This document shows, one piece after another, positions 9,900 through 23,251 of a DNA stretch of 64,000 nucleotides. How positions within the stretch are numbered: position 1 is the first letter of the stretch; every line of letters begins with the position of its first letter. The stretch lies in assembly GCA_029204225.1 (NCBI GenBank), contig CM055109.1:42016544-42080543 (forward strand), written 5' to 3'. Source of the DNA: Diphasiastrum complanatum (Eukaryota; Streptophyta; Lycopodiopsida; Lycopodiales; Lycopodiaceae). The notes below the pieces were generated by a model. The model was given only the letters and a program-made list of their open reading frames with translations. It was not told the DNA's origin and searched no databases. Both the position numbers and the translations under genes were made by a program.

Positions 9900-10480
9900 T
9901 CAAAAAGCTTTGCATGATGGAAAATACACATGCACCATAAAACTTGAAGAGACAAGACATAGCCAAATGTAACTTGTGGAACCATCAATAGTACATGCAA
10001 AGCAAGAAACACTTTCCTTGCTTACTGATAAAGAAAGATGAACATCCGAATGTTCCAACTCCATATTAGGATGTTTTGTCTTGGTAGAAGACATCAAATA
10101 TGGATCCATATGTGATTTTGCCATAACATAAGCCACTCTTGCCTTGATCTTCTTGACGATAATAGACATAGATCTGAAATTGGAAACATGCAATCTCCTA
10201 TGCCATACTTCCTCTTGGAAACACAAGTCTTTAATGCAAAATCACAAGTACTTGCATTCTCATGCACATCTAGCTTGAAAATGCCTCCATATCTAGATCC
10301 ACATGCAAGGATCTTATCTTCTTTCTTTATGAAACCACTATTGACATTGAAATCCACTTCAAAACCATCATATAACAACTTTACTACACTAATCACACTC
10401 TTTGTGAGATTAGGAACTTAAAGTACATTGGAAAGTGTAAAATTTATAGAAGATAAAAGTTTCAAGAAACAACTTGCAAC
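9900..10480 (-). pseudogene. Copia protease C-terminus and GAG-pre-integrase remnant
   Basis: Minus-strand frames give NLTKSVISVVKLLYDGFEVDFNV and CGSRYGGIFKLDVHENA (10396-10226), then VWHRRLHVSNFRSM and an IHSDVH-like segment (LEHSDVHLS, about 10060). These match the protease end and GAG-pre-integrase of E1 (VGQLFDSGLDVNFNV, SIYGGIYKFD, LWHRRLGHPN). Gag and the protease active site are absent between here and the primer site at 10702, so this is a deletion derivative. Stops and frameshifts are frequent. Confidence 0.7.
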
Positions 10481-10701
10481 TTCAATTGCACATGCATCTT
10501 GAGATTGACATTAGATACGGTAGAAGTATGTCGAATTGAGTAGTTGATGCTTTGAGTTAGATTGACTGAGATTAATGAATCCAACTCCATAATCTCCTTG
10601 AGAAAAATAGCACTCCAACCGGGATGTAAATCCAAGCGCTTCTATCTTCCAATTCAATGTAGAACTCATTTCCAATCCCATCCAAGACTGCATCTTAGCG
10701 A

Positions 10702-10713
10702 GCTTTGATATCA
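10702..10713 (-). promoter_or_regulatory. Degenerate primer-binding site
   Basis: Plus-strand gctttgatatca is the complement of TGATATCAAAGC, two differences from the tRNA-Met primer site TGGTATCAGAGC. It is directly followed by atgtaaagacc, placing a possible LTR from about 10715. Confidence 0.45.
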
Positions 10714-10714
10714 A

Positions 10715-11430
10715 TGTAAAGACCACTACGAAAAACCCCTTAGATGAGGATAGGAAAACACAACAGGAGACACTATTGGGCAAAACAACCCCACCAAATC
10801 TAGATCAAATCCTGGATCTAGCCCCCAAGCCATGTCATGTGATAGCAAGAGGAGAAGAGTGCAACTACTGGTGACCTAACCCCCAAGTTGTCGACATGAG
10901 AATCCCTACCCCAATATATAGAGAGTAGTTTTTTGTTCATGAACTCATGCAATCTCCATGCAGTCCAACTATAAATAGATCACATATCTTCATGCAGTCC
11001 TCTTGCCTATATCTATCGCACGTACATGCACTACTCCATATGTCTCAATTAGAGTGTCTAGGTCCTCTCAAGGTTATTAGTCACAAACAGGCCTCGACGT
11101 GGAGTTAAATCTAGGCGTGACCAATAATCTCAAACTCTATAGAGTCGGTCTACCATATTAGGAATATTCCATGTCCTTAGCTGAATATGGTCGTAACAAT
11201 TAGCGTCGTCAAAGAAGAACATCTAGCGTTCCTCTCTAGACAAAGAATTTGAATAGTGGTTACTAGCAATCAAGGGTGATCACAATCTCTCTACAATCAT
11301 ACCTTTGAGAACTTGAAAAACTCTCATTGACCAGGGAGTATGGAGTGATTAGGACGCCCCCCTGGGATTGGAAGTGGCGTTACCCTAATCACTCACGTAA
11401 GGGGAGTGTGGGCCCTTTCCCCACTGGGGA
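10715..11430 (-). repeat. Putative 5' LTR of the 9.9-10.7 kb copia remnant (right end uncertain)
   Basis: Starts TGTAAAGACCACT next to the degenerate primer site. A TATA-like ctctatatattgg is on the minus strand near 10912. No coding potential. I found no second copy in the window to define its right edge. Confidence 0.35.
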
Positions 11431-13333
<1,903 letters not shown>

Positions 13334-13429
13334 ATTTCACATAGTACCTCTTGAGAAAGCAAGACTGAAGCCTTTGAAGGCTTTATTCATATTCCAACAA
13401 GGTTACATAAAGCTGAAAAGTAAAATACC

Positions 13430-13717
13430 TCTTCTCCTACTTTGAGTTGAATTGGAATTGTGGATCCACATCTCAAGCTATCTAGACTTATTCAAGCCAC
13501 CTCACTATGTCTAATTGTGCCATAGTCTTTTCATGCATTAAATGTGGCATGTAAAGTACAAATGGCAATTCCTATGGTAGCTCGAGTTTCTACTTCTACC
13601 TACCTTGAATATTTTATTCTAAGATGGGTCTATACCAAGCCAAAAGAGCTCAATTCATCTTTGGCATTTTTAGGACCCATACTCACAACATTAGATAGAT
13701 TTTTCAATATTTTGACA
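13430..13717 (-). repeat. E1 3' LTR (U3 part only)
   Basis: Aligns with 18716-19001 of the 5' LTR, ending TTTGACA in both. To the left of 13430 the two copies stop matching, although each has a GA tract about 95 bp away (77 units here, about 8 in the 5' LTR). Terminal CA at 13716-13717 on the plus strand corresponds to the LTR's TG on the minus strand. Confidence 0.9.
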
Positions 13718-13730
13718 CTCCTCCTAAAAA
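13718..13730 (-). promoter_or_regulatory. E1 polypurine tract
   Basis: Plus-strand ctcctcctaaaaa; on the minus strand TTTTTAGGAGGAG immediately precedes the LTR's TGTCAAAATATTG. It primes plus-strand cDNA synthesis in LTR retroelements. Confidence 0.85.
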
Positions 13731-13735
13731 TGTAT

Positions 13736-15883
13736 CTAATGTGAATCAAGCATTGATCTTGAGATAAGACCAAGATTAGACCTATGCTTTGAGAAGGCAC
13801 TTTTGCAAAGTGGCTTTGTGAGAAGATCAGCAATACACGAAGATGTGTCGACATGTTCTAAGTTGATTTCACCTCCAATGAGCTTTTCCCTTACAAAATG
13901 GTGTGCCACTTCTATATGCTTGCTTCTTGCATGAAAAATAGGATTGTTTGCAAGAGCTTGTGCCGATATGTTGCCACATTTGATCAAGGGAAGATCATCC
14001 TCTTTGATGCACTTTAGCTCCATGATTAACCTCTTGATCCAAAGCACCTCCTTAGTTGTTGTAGTGAGTGTTTTATACTCGGCCTCACAAGATGATAGAG
14101 ATATGGTATCTTGCTTCTTTGAAAGCCAAGACACAAGATTGCCTCCAAGAAAGATAGTATATGCAGTAATGGACTTCTGATCCATTTTATCACTTGCAAA
14201 ATCGGAATCTGAATAGCCAACAATGGTTAGATCTTCATTCTTGAATAATAAACCATAATCTTGAGTAGAAGATACATATCTTAGAACTCTCTTGGCCATC
14301 TTCCAATGTTGTATCTTGGGATCTTGCATAAATTGACTCAATTTGTGCACACAATAGCTCAAATCGGGTCTAGTGATAGTAAGCCAAATCAAAGAGCCTA
14401 TAAGACTCCTATAAAGTGTGATGTCCTCGAAGGATCTTTCATCACCTTTAATAGGATCTTTTACATGTTGCTCCATGGGAGTATCTATGCCTTTACAACT
14501 TTGCATATTGAATTTTCTCAACATAGAAAAGACATATCTAGATTGACAAATAAAAGCATACTCTTCATGAAAATCAATCTCAAGGCCCAAAATGTAATGG
14601 ATCTCTCCTAGATCTTGCATTTTAAGTTCTTTTCCTAATGCATCTTTGGTTTCTTGAACTAGCATCAAACAACTTCCACTAAGAATAATGTCATCTACAT
14701 AGATTAGGAGAATGACAATATTACTACCAACAAATTCTAAGTATATATAAGGATCATAGTCACTAAGCACAAATACTAATGAAAGTAGAAAGTTGTTGAG
14801 TCTTAAATACCATGATCTAGGTGCTTGCTTTAAGCCGTAAAGACTTCTAAATAGCAAGAAAACCTTAGATTTATCCTTGATAAATACTTGAGGCTGTTCC
14901 ATGTATATCTCCTCCTCAAGATAGCCATTCAAAAAAGCATTGGAGACATCAAGTTGAAACAATTTCCACTTAAAAAATAAGGCAAGAGAGATTATGATTC
15001 TTATTGTCACCATCTTTTCTACAGGAGCAAAGGTTTCTTCATAGTCAAGGCCATATATTTGTGCAAAGCCTTTAGCACATATTCTTGCCTTGTACTTGTT
15101 GATGGAGCCATCATGATTGTACTTGATGATCTTGAACACCCACTTGCATCCAATGATATGCATGTAAGGTGGTGGATCCACTAGCTCCCATGTGTGGTTG
15201 GTGATCAAGGCATCATATTCAATCTTCATGGCCTCATACCACTCCTTGGTATTGAGGGCTTCTTGAACATCTTTGGGCTCCTCATGAGAAACAAAATAAG
15301 CATAAGTGGAATCAAGATCCACTTGTTTTCCTTTGTCATCATAAGTGAGCCTCTTGGGCTCAGATCTCTCCCTCATGGATCTTCTAGGAGTGAAAATCCA
15401 AGGATTTTCATCTTCAAATCTTGACTCCTCCATATGTTGATTGTCTTCAATAACAATAAGTGATAGATTTTGAGGTTGCTTGATCTCGGCCCCTCCAAGA
15501 TTGGACTTTTCTTCTTCATGAAAAACTACATCTCTACTATCAATTACTTTAGAGGTAGAGAGCATGTAGATTCGATAGGCTTTCTTGTTGGATGAATATC
15601 CAACCATTACACCTTTGCTTGCACAAGGATCATCCTTCTTTCTCGTTTCCAAGGGAATATGGACAAAGCATATGCATCCAAATACTCTAAGGTGTTCAGC
15701 CTTAGGTTTCTTCAAATAGAGTGCTTCATATGGTGACTTTCCTCCAAGTGCAACATGAGGGAGTCTATTGCAAAGATAGTTTGAACAGTTGATAGCCTCA
15801 CCCCAAAAGTCTTTTGGCAAGGGTGCCTCAATTCTGATGGTTTTGGCACATTCACACAATGTTCTATTCTTTCTTTCAGCCAC
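13736..15883 (-). CDS. Copia Pol: integrase C-terminus, reverse transcriptase, RNase H (E1)
   Basis: A 715-codon uninterrupted frame, the longest in the window. Residues 1-130 are the integrase end: MAERKNRTLCE with the catalytic Glu, FWGEAINCSNYLCNR, HLRVFGCICFVHIP. An acidic linker follows. RT begins near residue 215 (WELVDPPP, KWVFKIIKYNHDGSI, YKARICAKGFAQ, LFQLDVSNAFLNGYLEEEIYM) with the active site YVDD at 14701-14690. RNaseH follows (GYSDSDFASDKMDQKS, SWLSKKQDTISLSSCEAEY, HFVREKL, ADLLTKPL). All catalytic motifs are intact, unlike every other RT here except E3. The real start is probably upstream as part of a Gag-Pol polyprotein; the first Met is simply where the frame opens after a shift in INT. 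Confidence 0.93.
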   Translation of the reverse strand: MAERKNRTLCECAKTIRIEAPLPKDFWGEAINCSNYLCNRLPHVALGGKSPYEALYLKKPKAEHLRVFGCICFVHIPLETRKKDDPCASKGVMVGYSSNKKAYRIYMLSTSKVIDSRDVVFHEEEKSNLGGAEIKQPQNLSLIVIEDNQHMEESRFEDENPWIFTPRRSMRERSEPKRLTYDDKGKQVDLDSTYAYFVSHEEPKDVQEALNTKEWYEAMKIEYDALITNHTWELVDPPPYMHIIGCKWVFKIIKYNHDGSINKYKARICAKGFAQIYGLDYEETFAPVEKMVTIRIIISLALFFKWKLFQLDVSNAFLNGYLEEEIYMEQPQVFIKDKSKVFLLFRSLYGLKQAPRSWYLRLNNFLLSLVFVLSDYDPYIYLEFVGSNIVILLIYVDDIILSGSCLMLVQETKDALGKELKMQDLGEIHYILGLEIDFHEEYAFICQSRYVFSMLRKFNMQSCKGIDTPMEQHVKDPIKGDERSFEDITLYRSLIGSLIWLTITRPDLSYCVHKLSQFMQDPKIQHWKMAKRVLRYVSSTQDYGLLFKNEDLTIVGYSDSDFASDKMDQKSITAYTIFLGGNLVSWLSKKQDTISLSSCEAEYKTLTTTTKEVLWIKRLIMELKCIKEDDLPLIKCGNISAQALANNPIFHARSKHIEVAHHFVREKLIGGEINLEHVDTSSCIADLLTKPLCKSAFSKHRSNLGLISRSMLDSH

Positions 15884-16625
15884 CCCATCTTGAGATGGTG
15901 TATATGCACAAGAAAACTCCCTTTTGATGCCTTCAAGCTCACAATAATCATGAAATTTATTGGAAATGTACTCACCACCTCCATCACTTCTAAGAATCTT
16001 GATTTTGTAAGAAAATTGCTTTCAACTAGAGCTTTGAACTTTAGAAAATAGTCAAACACCATAGATTTTGAAGCTAGAAGATATACCCAAGTAAATCTAG
16101 TGAAATCGTCAATGAAAGTTACAAAGCAAGTAGCACCACCCTTGCTCTTTGAAGATGAGAAGTGCACATCTGAGTGTATGAGCTCAATGGATGTGTAATC
16201 TTGATAGATGACTTTGAAAAAGGCTTCTTATGAGACTTAGATATGGCACAAGCCTCACATGGCTTGAAATTCTTGGAGATAAGATTAGGCAAGCCAATAG
16301 ATTTGGTTTTCTTGACCATGGACACCATAGAATTGTAGTTAGGATGTCCCAACCTTCTATGCCATAGTTCCTCCAAAGACATATGAGTAGCAAAAGCACT
16401 ATCACAAGAGTTAGCAAACTCTTTGGGATCAAACTTGTAGATTCCACCATATATAGACCCAAATGCAAGGATCTCATCATGCTTCTTGATTGTACATGTA
16501 TCAACATTGAAATTCACATCTAGACCACTATCAAACAATTGCCCAACACTAATAAGATTTTTTGTTAACTTGGGAACAAAAAGTACATTAGACAGAGAAA
16601 GAACTTTTGATGAAGAAAGCTTTAA
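15884..16625 (-). pseudogene. Copia protease remnant, GAG-pre-integrase and integrase N-terminal half (E1)
   Basis: In shifted minus-strand frames: VLFVPKLTKNLISVGQLFDSG (protease end, about 16600), LWHRRLGHPNYNSM (GAG-pre-integrase, zinc His) and CEACAISKSHKKPF (zinc Cys pair) in 16538-16184. IHSDVHFSS (first catalytic Asp), TFIDDFTRFTWVY and FKALVE follow at 16167-16010, then ILRSDGGGEY (second Asp) at about 15990. Three frame changes are needed, near 16190, 16010 and 15890. The protease DSG active-site segment that E2 retains (WIDSGASSHM) is missing: Gag runs straight into KKSIYTANDHEC. Confidence 0.85.
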
Positions 16626-16662
16626 GAGAATGGTCCCTATGCCTTCAATAGCACACTCATGA

Positions 16663-17760
16663 TCATTTGCTGTGTAGATGGACTTCTTGGCTCCTTCTTG
16701 AAAGGTAATGAAGAAAAACTCGAGACCATAAGAGATCCGTCTTCATCACTTGCATGAGCATCTTCCTTCTCTTCATTAGAAATGTTGGCTTGCTTGAATT
16801 GACTCTTCTTCTTGAAGCAATTGGTTGCATAATGCCCCTTCTTGCTACAAAAGAAACACTTGATGTTTTTCTTCTTCTTCTTGGATGTGGAAGCTTGAGA
16901 GGACTCATCCTCATCTCCTTTCTCCTTGGAAATAAGATTGTTCTTGCTTGAAGAGGATTGGTGTTAATTCTTACTTCTTGTCTTGTGCTTGTCTTTGGTA
17001 AAGAGAGCTTTACCATCAATGTTGAGAGACAGTCTCTCCATTTTCAAGAGTTTATTATACTCTTGTCTCGATTCTTCAGAAATGAGCACACTTTGGAGTG
17101 CTTCCAAACTTGGTAGCTCCTCCTTAATGGCATAACTCTGAACAAGGTTGTCATATTCCTCCTTTAATCCATTAAGTATGACTTGAACAAGTTCATTTTG
17201 GTTGATGTAGTCTCCTATGCATGACAATTCTCTATGGAGGTCTTTAACTCTCATTACATAAGATGAAGCACATTCATCACTTCTCTATACACTTTGAAAA
17301 ATTTGGTTTCTTAGTGTTAGAAGTCTAGAAGTATTTTTTGCCTCATAGATAGACTTGAGGGTATCCCAAGCATCTTTGGCATTAGTACAACCACCAATTT
17401 TTCTTAAGATGTCATTTGAGACATTCATCTTAATATAATACAAAGCCATCCTGGCTCTCTTTTTTTACTTTGGAGTTTCTTGAGGAATTTGTGGTTCTTC
17501 TTCAAGGCCAAGTACAATATCCATCACATCTTGTAGTATTAAGACAAATTCCATTCTAACCTTCCAAATTGAGTAGTTGGAGGTTGACAATCTTTCACTT
17601 GCTTCTAATAGAACGACACCCCTTAAAGTCATAAAGAATGATGGAAATAAAAAAAGATGGATGAAAGAATTGCTTATCTTCTCACTATAGGAACCAATCA
17701 AGGGTACAGAACCAAATTTTGTGTAAGACTTAGCAAAAAACTGTGAAATAGATCTCACTA
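16663..17760 (-). pseudogene. Copia Gag (E1), frameshifted
   Basis: Gag forms the virus-like particle and binds RNA. LSTSNYSIWKVRMEFVL near 17590 is the typical copia Gag start. Further on come WDTLKSIYEAKN (about 17370), the frame 17254-16964 with LHRELSCIGDYINQNELVQ, and the zinc knuckle CFFCSKKGHYATNC at 16858-16817. Stops or shifts occur near 17465, 17290 and 16965, so it is not translatable as one product. The strong similarity to Gag in E2 (NYSIWKVRMESLL, CFFCGKKGHFASEC) shows E1 and E2 belong to related lineages. Confidence 0.85.
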
Positions 17761-18376
17761 GCTTGACAATCTCTCTAAAACAAGATTTGAATCATCAAAA
17801 AAGTTGAAGTATGGCAAAAGTTATGGTTCTCTGAATTTCACACGTGTGAAATATTCCAAGAATGTCAAATTGACTCAAATACAATGTATTTGTATGAAAC
17901 AATTTGCCTAGAACCTAGAAGTTTTGTCTAAATCACATATAGATGAGATTATGTAGCTTCTGGATGACTTTTGTGATCATTCAGGCAATAAATGACATGT
18001 ACACACGATTTTCCACAGGTCTAGGTGCCCTACCTACAACTATTCAAAAGCTTATAACTTTTGATTGGCTTATTCAACTGTCATGATTTAAATTGCATCA
18101 GATTCTACACATTTCTAGCTTTCTAGTGGGCTAATTTGCTTGAAATTTGGATCTGAGATGAGAGAGAACCATCAATCTGAAAATGGGCAGATTTCACACG
18201 TGCCAGCACCTGAAATTCCGTACAGTACCTGATTTGGCCCATTCAATGTGGTTTATAGCTCAGAATCACAAGAAAACTGCAAACTAGCTAGAAGGTAGAA
18301 TCTAGACAATTCCTAGCTTGAAATCTGATCAGATCCACAAACTTTTTGATTAGATTTGCTTGTAAAACTTAGGTAG
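17761..18376 (-). promoter_or_regulatory. E1 untranslated leader with CACGTG palindromes
   Basis: Between primer site and gag, non-coding. It contains the palindrome TTTCACACGTGTGAAAT at about 17838 and a half-match TTTCACACGTGCC at about 18190; another (TTCACACGTGTGG) lies just inside the LTR at about 18396. Confidence 0.6.
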
Positions 18377-18388
18377 GCTCTGATACCA
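18377..18388 (-). promoter_or_regulatory. E1 primer-binding site
   Basis: Plus-strand gctctgatacca, perfect complement of TGGTATCAGAGC, directly abutting the LTR that starts TGCTGAATTCAC at 18389. Confidence 0.92.
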
Positions 18389-19001
18389 TGCTGAATTCAC
18401 ACGTGTGGGATGCCCTACACATGTATTTTTTATCTCCTAAGTACAATAACACCATAAAGATCAGACTAGCATTGGTTGTCAATAGGAAAGCTGATCATAC
18501 AAGCAATATTATTTTGTTACAAGCAAGCTCCGTCAATAAAACATAAGACAAAGCATCATAAATGCCTCTACTCGGCTAGAGAGAGAAAATAGCAAGTACA
18601 AAACTCGTGGAGAGAGAGAGAGGGCACAAAGAGCTTGTCTCCAAATTTGCATTACACACAAATTTCATCATCTTCTCAATGAGAGTACATCACATATATA
18701 TAGATCCATGGACTCTTCTCCTACTTTGAGTTGAATTGGATTTGTGGATCCACCTCTTAAGCTATCTAGACTTATCCAAGCCACCTCACTATGTTTAATT
18801 GTGCCACATAGTCTTTTCATGTATTATGTGGCATGTAAAGTACAAATGGCAATTCCTATGGTAGCTCGAGTTTCTACTTCTACCTACCTTGAATATTTTA
18901 TTCTAAGATGGGTCTATATCAAGCCAAAAGAGCTCAATTCATCTTTGGCATTTTTAGGACCCATACTCACAACATTAGATAGATTTTTCAATATTTTGAC
19001 A
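18389..19001 (-). repeat. E1 5' LTR, 613 bp
   Basis: Plus strand runs TGCTGAATTC...ATTTTGACA (TG...CA termini). A TATA-like TCTATATATATG on the minus strand near 18690 may be its promoter. A short GA tract (about 8 units, 18610-18623) sits where the 3' copy has the long microsatellite. Confidence 0.9.
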
Positions 19002-20560
19002 GTTAGTATACTGGGGAAGACAAGTGTCATAGCTTAGCGTTAGTTGTTATTCATGTCCAAAAGAAGCTATACTACTTAACATCATAAATAGCATTTATAA
19101 ATCATAGTCCAGTTTTCCCAAATAGCATAAAGTTTCATTATCATGTGAGACAACTTTTTCCTTGTCACTCCTACACAAATTTGGATTATTGCATGTACAA
19201 GTGTCTCTAACACAATTCCAATTTATCTCACCCAACATTTCTAGCATTAGAAGTATGTATTTAATATGAAAACCTTTCCTATCAGCAACAACAAATATAT
19301 GCAATTTAAACTATTAAGGTGATTAGCAAAATTCCTCTCACCATATAATGTTGTTGGTTCTCCTCGAAATCCTCCTCATCACTCTCTACAAACATATTTA
19401 TATATGGCAACTATTTCCTCTTCATATCTTTGTTAGTTTTCCACAAATTTTACCTTTGCTCTTTTGATCCCATCCCTTCACTCCATTCTTAAAGCCATAG
19501 CTACCTTAGAGAAGACTAAGGAATGCACTCTCAAAGCCAATCCTAAATACAAAAGCAAGCAATCAATCAAAGCCCAAAGATATAAATCATTCATTGAATA
19601 GCCTAAGATCCAACGCCACATGAAAACTATATTTAATGCACTCAAAAGGCGAGATATCAAAGCAAAATTGTAGAGATAGAAAAAGCAACCAACCATTATC
19701 CAAACACACTCAAGGATCTCAAGCCACAAAGAAAAACACACGACTTCTCATATAACCATAGCCAAAGTCCCAAAGAACTAAAAACACAAAATTAAGAGTG
19801 TGAAGTTGAAAGATACAACACAACATCAAATCATTAGCAAACGTTCGTGCCCCTATGATAATTTAAACTTTAACTATGTGCACATGATTGTACATCACCT
19901 ATGTAACTCAAACAAATGTCACAACATTGATCAACCATGTCATGAACAAGTTTACAATACTACCTCAAAAATTATTAAGCAAATCTTAAGAATGTCAAGT
20001 GTTCTAGACAATCACATGTTTATCCTACAATTCATAACAAGGGATCTAACAAAATTTTGTGATTCTCTCACAATTGTCTTTGCAACAATCAAATGTTAAA
20101 AAACATCACACCCATTTAATGTCCCTAATTCATCAACCTAAGAGTTCACTCAAGGCTATGAACCCTAAAAATCCACGCTCCACCCTATTCATTATATAGA
20201 TTGGCCACAAGCCTATTCAAAAGGTCACCAACAATATCCCGAATTCAAGTAACCATGACCTAACAAATCAAGTTACTGATGCAAACATCCATATGACTAA
20301 AAACAATAACTGAACTCCATGAAGCCTTTCCATCAAACTGTGATCCACTATTTCTTTGCAATGACAACTAAGGACAATAGGGAAACCCTAGCACCATAGA
20401 GGCCTTCCTTTGGAGACCCTTACTTTTCTAACATTATTGTGAACGAGTGACTTGATATAATTTTTGTGGTCCTTATTTTGTCCTTTGAGTGTTATGACTC
20501 ATGAGAGTGAGTGCATCTTAGTTTTCAAGGGGGGCTTGAACATAACAAAAAAAAAGAACT
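19002..20560. other. Non-coding stretch without recognisable features
   Basis: Low-complexity AT-rich sequence with many CA/CAT-rich words. No frame over about 100 codons shows a known motif and no LTR edge was found. It could be an old unrecognisable repeat or true intergenic DNA. Confidence 0.5.
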
Positions 20561-20561
20561 T

Positions 20562-20748
20562 ATTATTCCTACAAATCTCATAAATGTCAAGCTCTACCAA
20601 AAAACTTAAAAAAATATCAACCACATGCCATTTGGGAGAGGGAGAGAGAGATTGAATTCACGCGTCAAAAGGTTCAAGATCGCTATTCAAGTTATTCCAA
20701 CAAATCGCATAAATGTCAAGCTATACAAAAAACTAAAGAATAAAATGT
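20562..20748. repeat. Duplicated 3' flank of the tRNA gene
   Basis: About 60 bp at 20564-20625 (ttcctacaaatctcataaatgtcaag...aaaatatcaaccacatg) closely resembles 20691-20756 (ttccaacaaatcgcataaatgtcaag...aaaatgtcgaccacaatg). The second copy runs into the tRNA 3' end; the first copy stops matching a few bases into what would be the tRNA. A GA-rich word (gggagagggagagagag) lies between. Confidence 0.7.
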
Positions 20749-20822
20749 CGACCACAATGGGATTCGAACCCACGACCTTTAGATCCGAAGTCTAACGCGC
20801 TAATCCACTGCGCTATGCGGCC
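20749..20822 (-). tRNA. tRNA-Arg (anticodon UCG)
   Basis: The minus-strand sequence folds into a complete cloverleaf. The 7-bp acceptor stem is GGCCGCA/TGTGGTC with two G-U pairs, and the D arm has GCGC/GCGC. The anticodon stem is TTAGA/TCTAA with loop CTTCGGA, giving anticodon TCG; the variable loop is AGGTC. The T arm is GTGGG-TTCGAAT-CCCAT with the invariant TTCGA, and the discriminator is G. There is no intron and no encoded CCA, as expected for a nuclear eukaryotic gene. It decodes CGA arginine codons. The internal A box (TAGCGCAGTGG) and B box (GGTTCGAATCC) needed for RNA polymerase III are intact. This is the only clearly functional-looking gene in the window. Confidence 0.95.
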
Positions 20823-22072
20823 TGCTTGCTGATAACCTTTAATACATAGTCTAATATATATAGAGTCAAACGTTGCACCTCGGAAAACGATGAGCTTACC
20901 ACGAATTGCCGCCTGTGTCCCATGCGAGATCCTGTAAGGAGATGCAATGCCCCACGTAGCTGAAGCTGCTCCTGATGTGAATGGCTTTTGCAACATAACT
21001 TCTTCATGTAATCCACAATCCAGCTCCTGCAGAGATTCCATAGTATTGTTTGCTCTTATCAGCTGCCAAATTTCCTACCAACTATTTTGAGTAGTAAGAG
21101 TTCATTCCAATATTGCTTCAAGGCAACTGGATGCTGAGCAGAACATATCGTTTCCAGCCAAAGTTCAAATTTCAAGCCATGCTATCATTCTCGTCATTTT
21201 GCAAAATAAATTATTTTAGAGCCTCCCTAACTCATGCTATTGTTGTAGGTGTTTTGGGGCATAAGGTTGGGAAATGTTTCTTCCACTATCAAAGCCATAT
21301 CCTTATTGACAATTCTCCTTCCACATTTAAATTTTGAAAAGAACAATTGCATTTTCCATATATTGGTGAGGGCTTGTCAATTCTTCCCTCCCACACATTG
21401 AACCCTCTTGAATGGGCTAGAGTTGGCTGATCCATTCTATTGCATTAACAATGGGTCGAGCTAATCTTTTTTTTTTTTTTCTTGTTTTTAATGGTGTGCC
21501 ATGCAAAATGGGTGGGAACAAACAAATATGGGAATGAATGAATCTGCATGTAGAATGGCTTGCACTTTTCAAGTTGAATCTTTGGCCTTGCATCTTACTA
21601 CGTAAACCTTGTGGAGTTTTGGTAGAATTGCCAAGATATTTAACTTGCTACATCTATTCATGAGCTTTGGTTTATCTCTTTCACTTATAAACATCTATTC
21701 ATGAGCCTTTTACACCCATCATATCCCCTCCAAGAGGTGCCCATGAGAATATTTGATTATGTTTGCCCTTTACGTAGAGCCTCAAGATTCCACAAGATTG
21801 ATGCGATCCACAAGATTGATGTAATTCAGATTCCACCACAAGCTACCATCAATAAAGGAAGAAGTTTGGCAAAAATGAAAAAGAGCAATTCAAAGAAACT
21901 ATAAGTATAGAGATCACCAAGTGTAGATACATAAGATCATGCTGCATATGCCAGAAGGATTGTTGTGGATCCAAACCACCCAACAAATAGAAATTGAAAG
22001 TCAAACCCCAATCAACTTCACCCCCAAACTACGATGGTTGAATACAAAAGAGGGAAAGTTTTTGGCAGTCAA
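20823..22072. other. Non-coding stretch upstream of the tRNA
   Basis: AT-rich sequence without motifs I can assign. It includes T and A homopolymer runs (about 21468) and a local repeat around 21795-21830 (cacaagattgatg...cacaagattgatg). Confidence 0.45.
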
Positions 22073-22960
<888 letters not shown>

Positions 22961-22994
22961 CTTGTATAAATTAAGTCATTGCTTTTCTGCTTCT

Positions 22995-23251
22995 AGTCAG
23001 GTGCTCAGTACTTCTATTCATGCAAATCAAAGTTTACTTTGGCATTATAGATGTGGTCATTTAAATCATGCTGCTGTACAACAAATGTCTAGACAATCTA
23101 TTGTTCTTGATCTCGACTATCCTCGCGATAAAGTTGAGTTACCTGTCTGTCAAGACTGTCTAGTTGGTAAACAAACTAGGAAACCATTTAAATCAAGCCA
23201 TCAACATATTGCTAGAGGATTGTTAGACATTGTTTAGATATTTGTGATCCG
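22995..23251 (+). pseudogene. Copia GAG-pre-integrase and integrase start (copy A)
   Basis: LLWHYRCGHLNHAAVQQM and CQDCLVGKQTRKPFKSS give the integrase zinc-binding H...H...C..C module; LDICDPMKN across a frameshift near 23236 gives the first catalytic Asp region. Everything upstream (gag, protease) is missing. It continues into the next feature after one frame change. Confidence 0.8.

Larger units (their letters stand above)
13430..19001 (-). mobile_element. E1: Ty1/copia retrotransposon with long intact pol frame
   Basis: A minus-strand copia element. Its 5' LTR is at 18389-19001, primer site 18377-18388, gag 17760-16660, protease/GAG-pre-integrase and integrase 16625-15884, and INT-end/RT/RNaseH in a single 715-codon frame at 15883-13736. 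The polypurine tract is at 13718-13730, followed by a truncated 3' LTR at 13430-13717. Over the shared 285 bp I count about 7 substitutions and two 2-nt indels, so it is one of the younger insertions here. It is nonetheless defective: the protease active-site segment is absent, there are frameshifts in gag and INT, and the 3' LTR is incomplete. The left target duplication cannot be read because the left end is replaced. Confidence 0.92.

Noticed and set aside
13944-15424. Plus-strand open frames within E1
   Set aside because: Antisense shadows of the 715-codon minus-strand pol frame.
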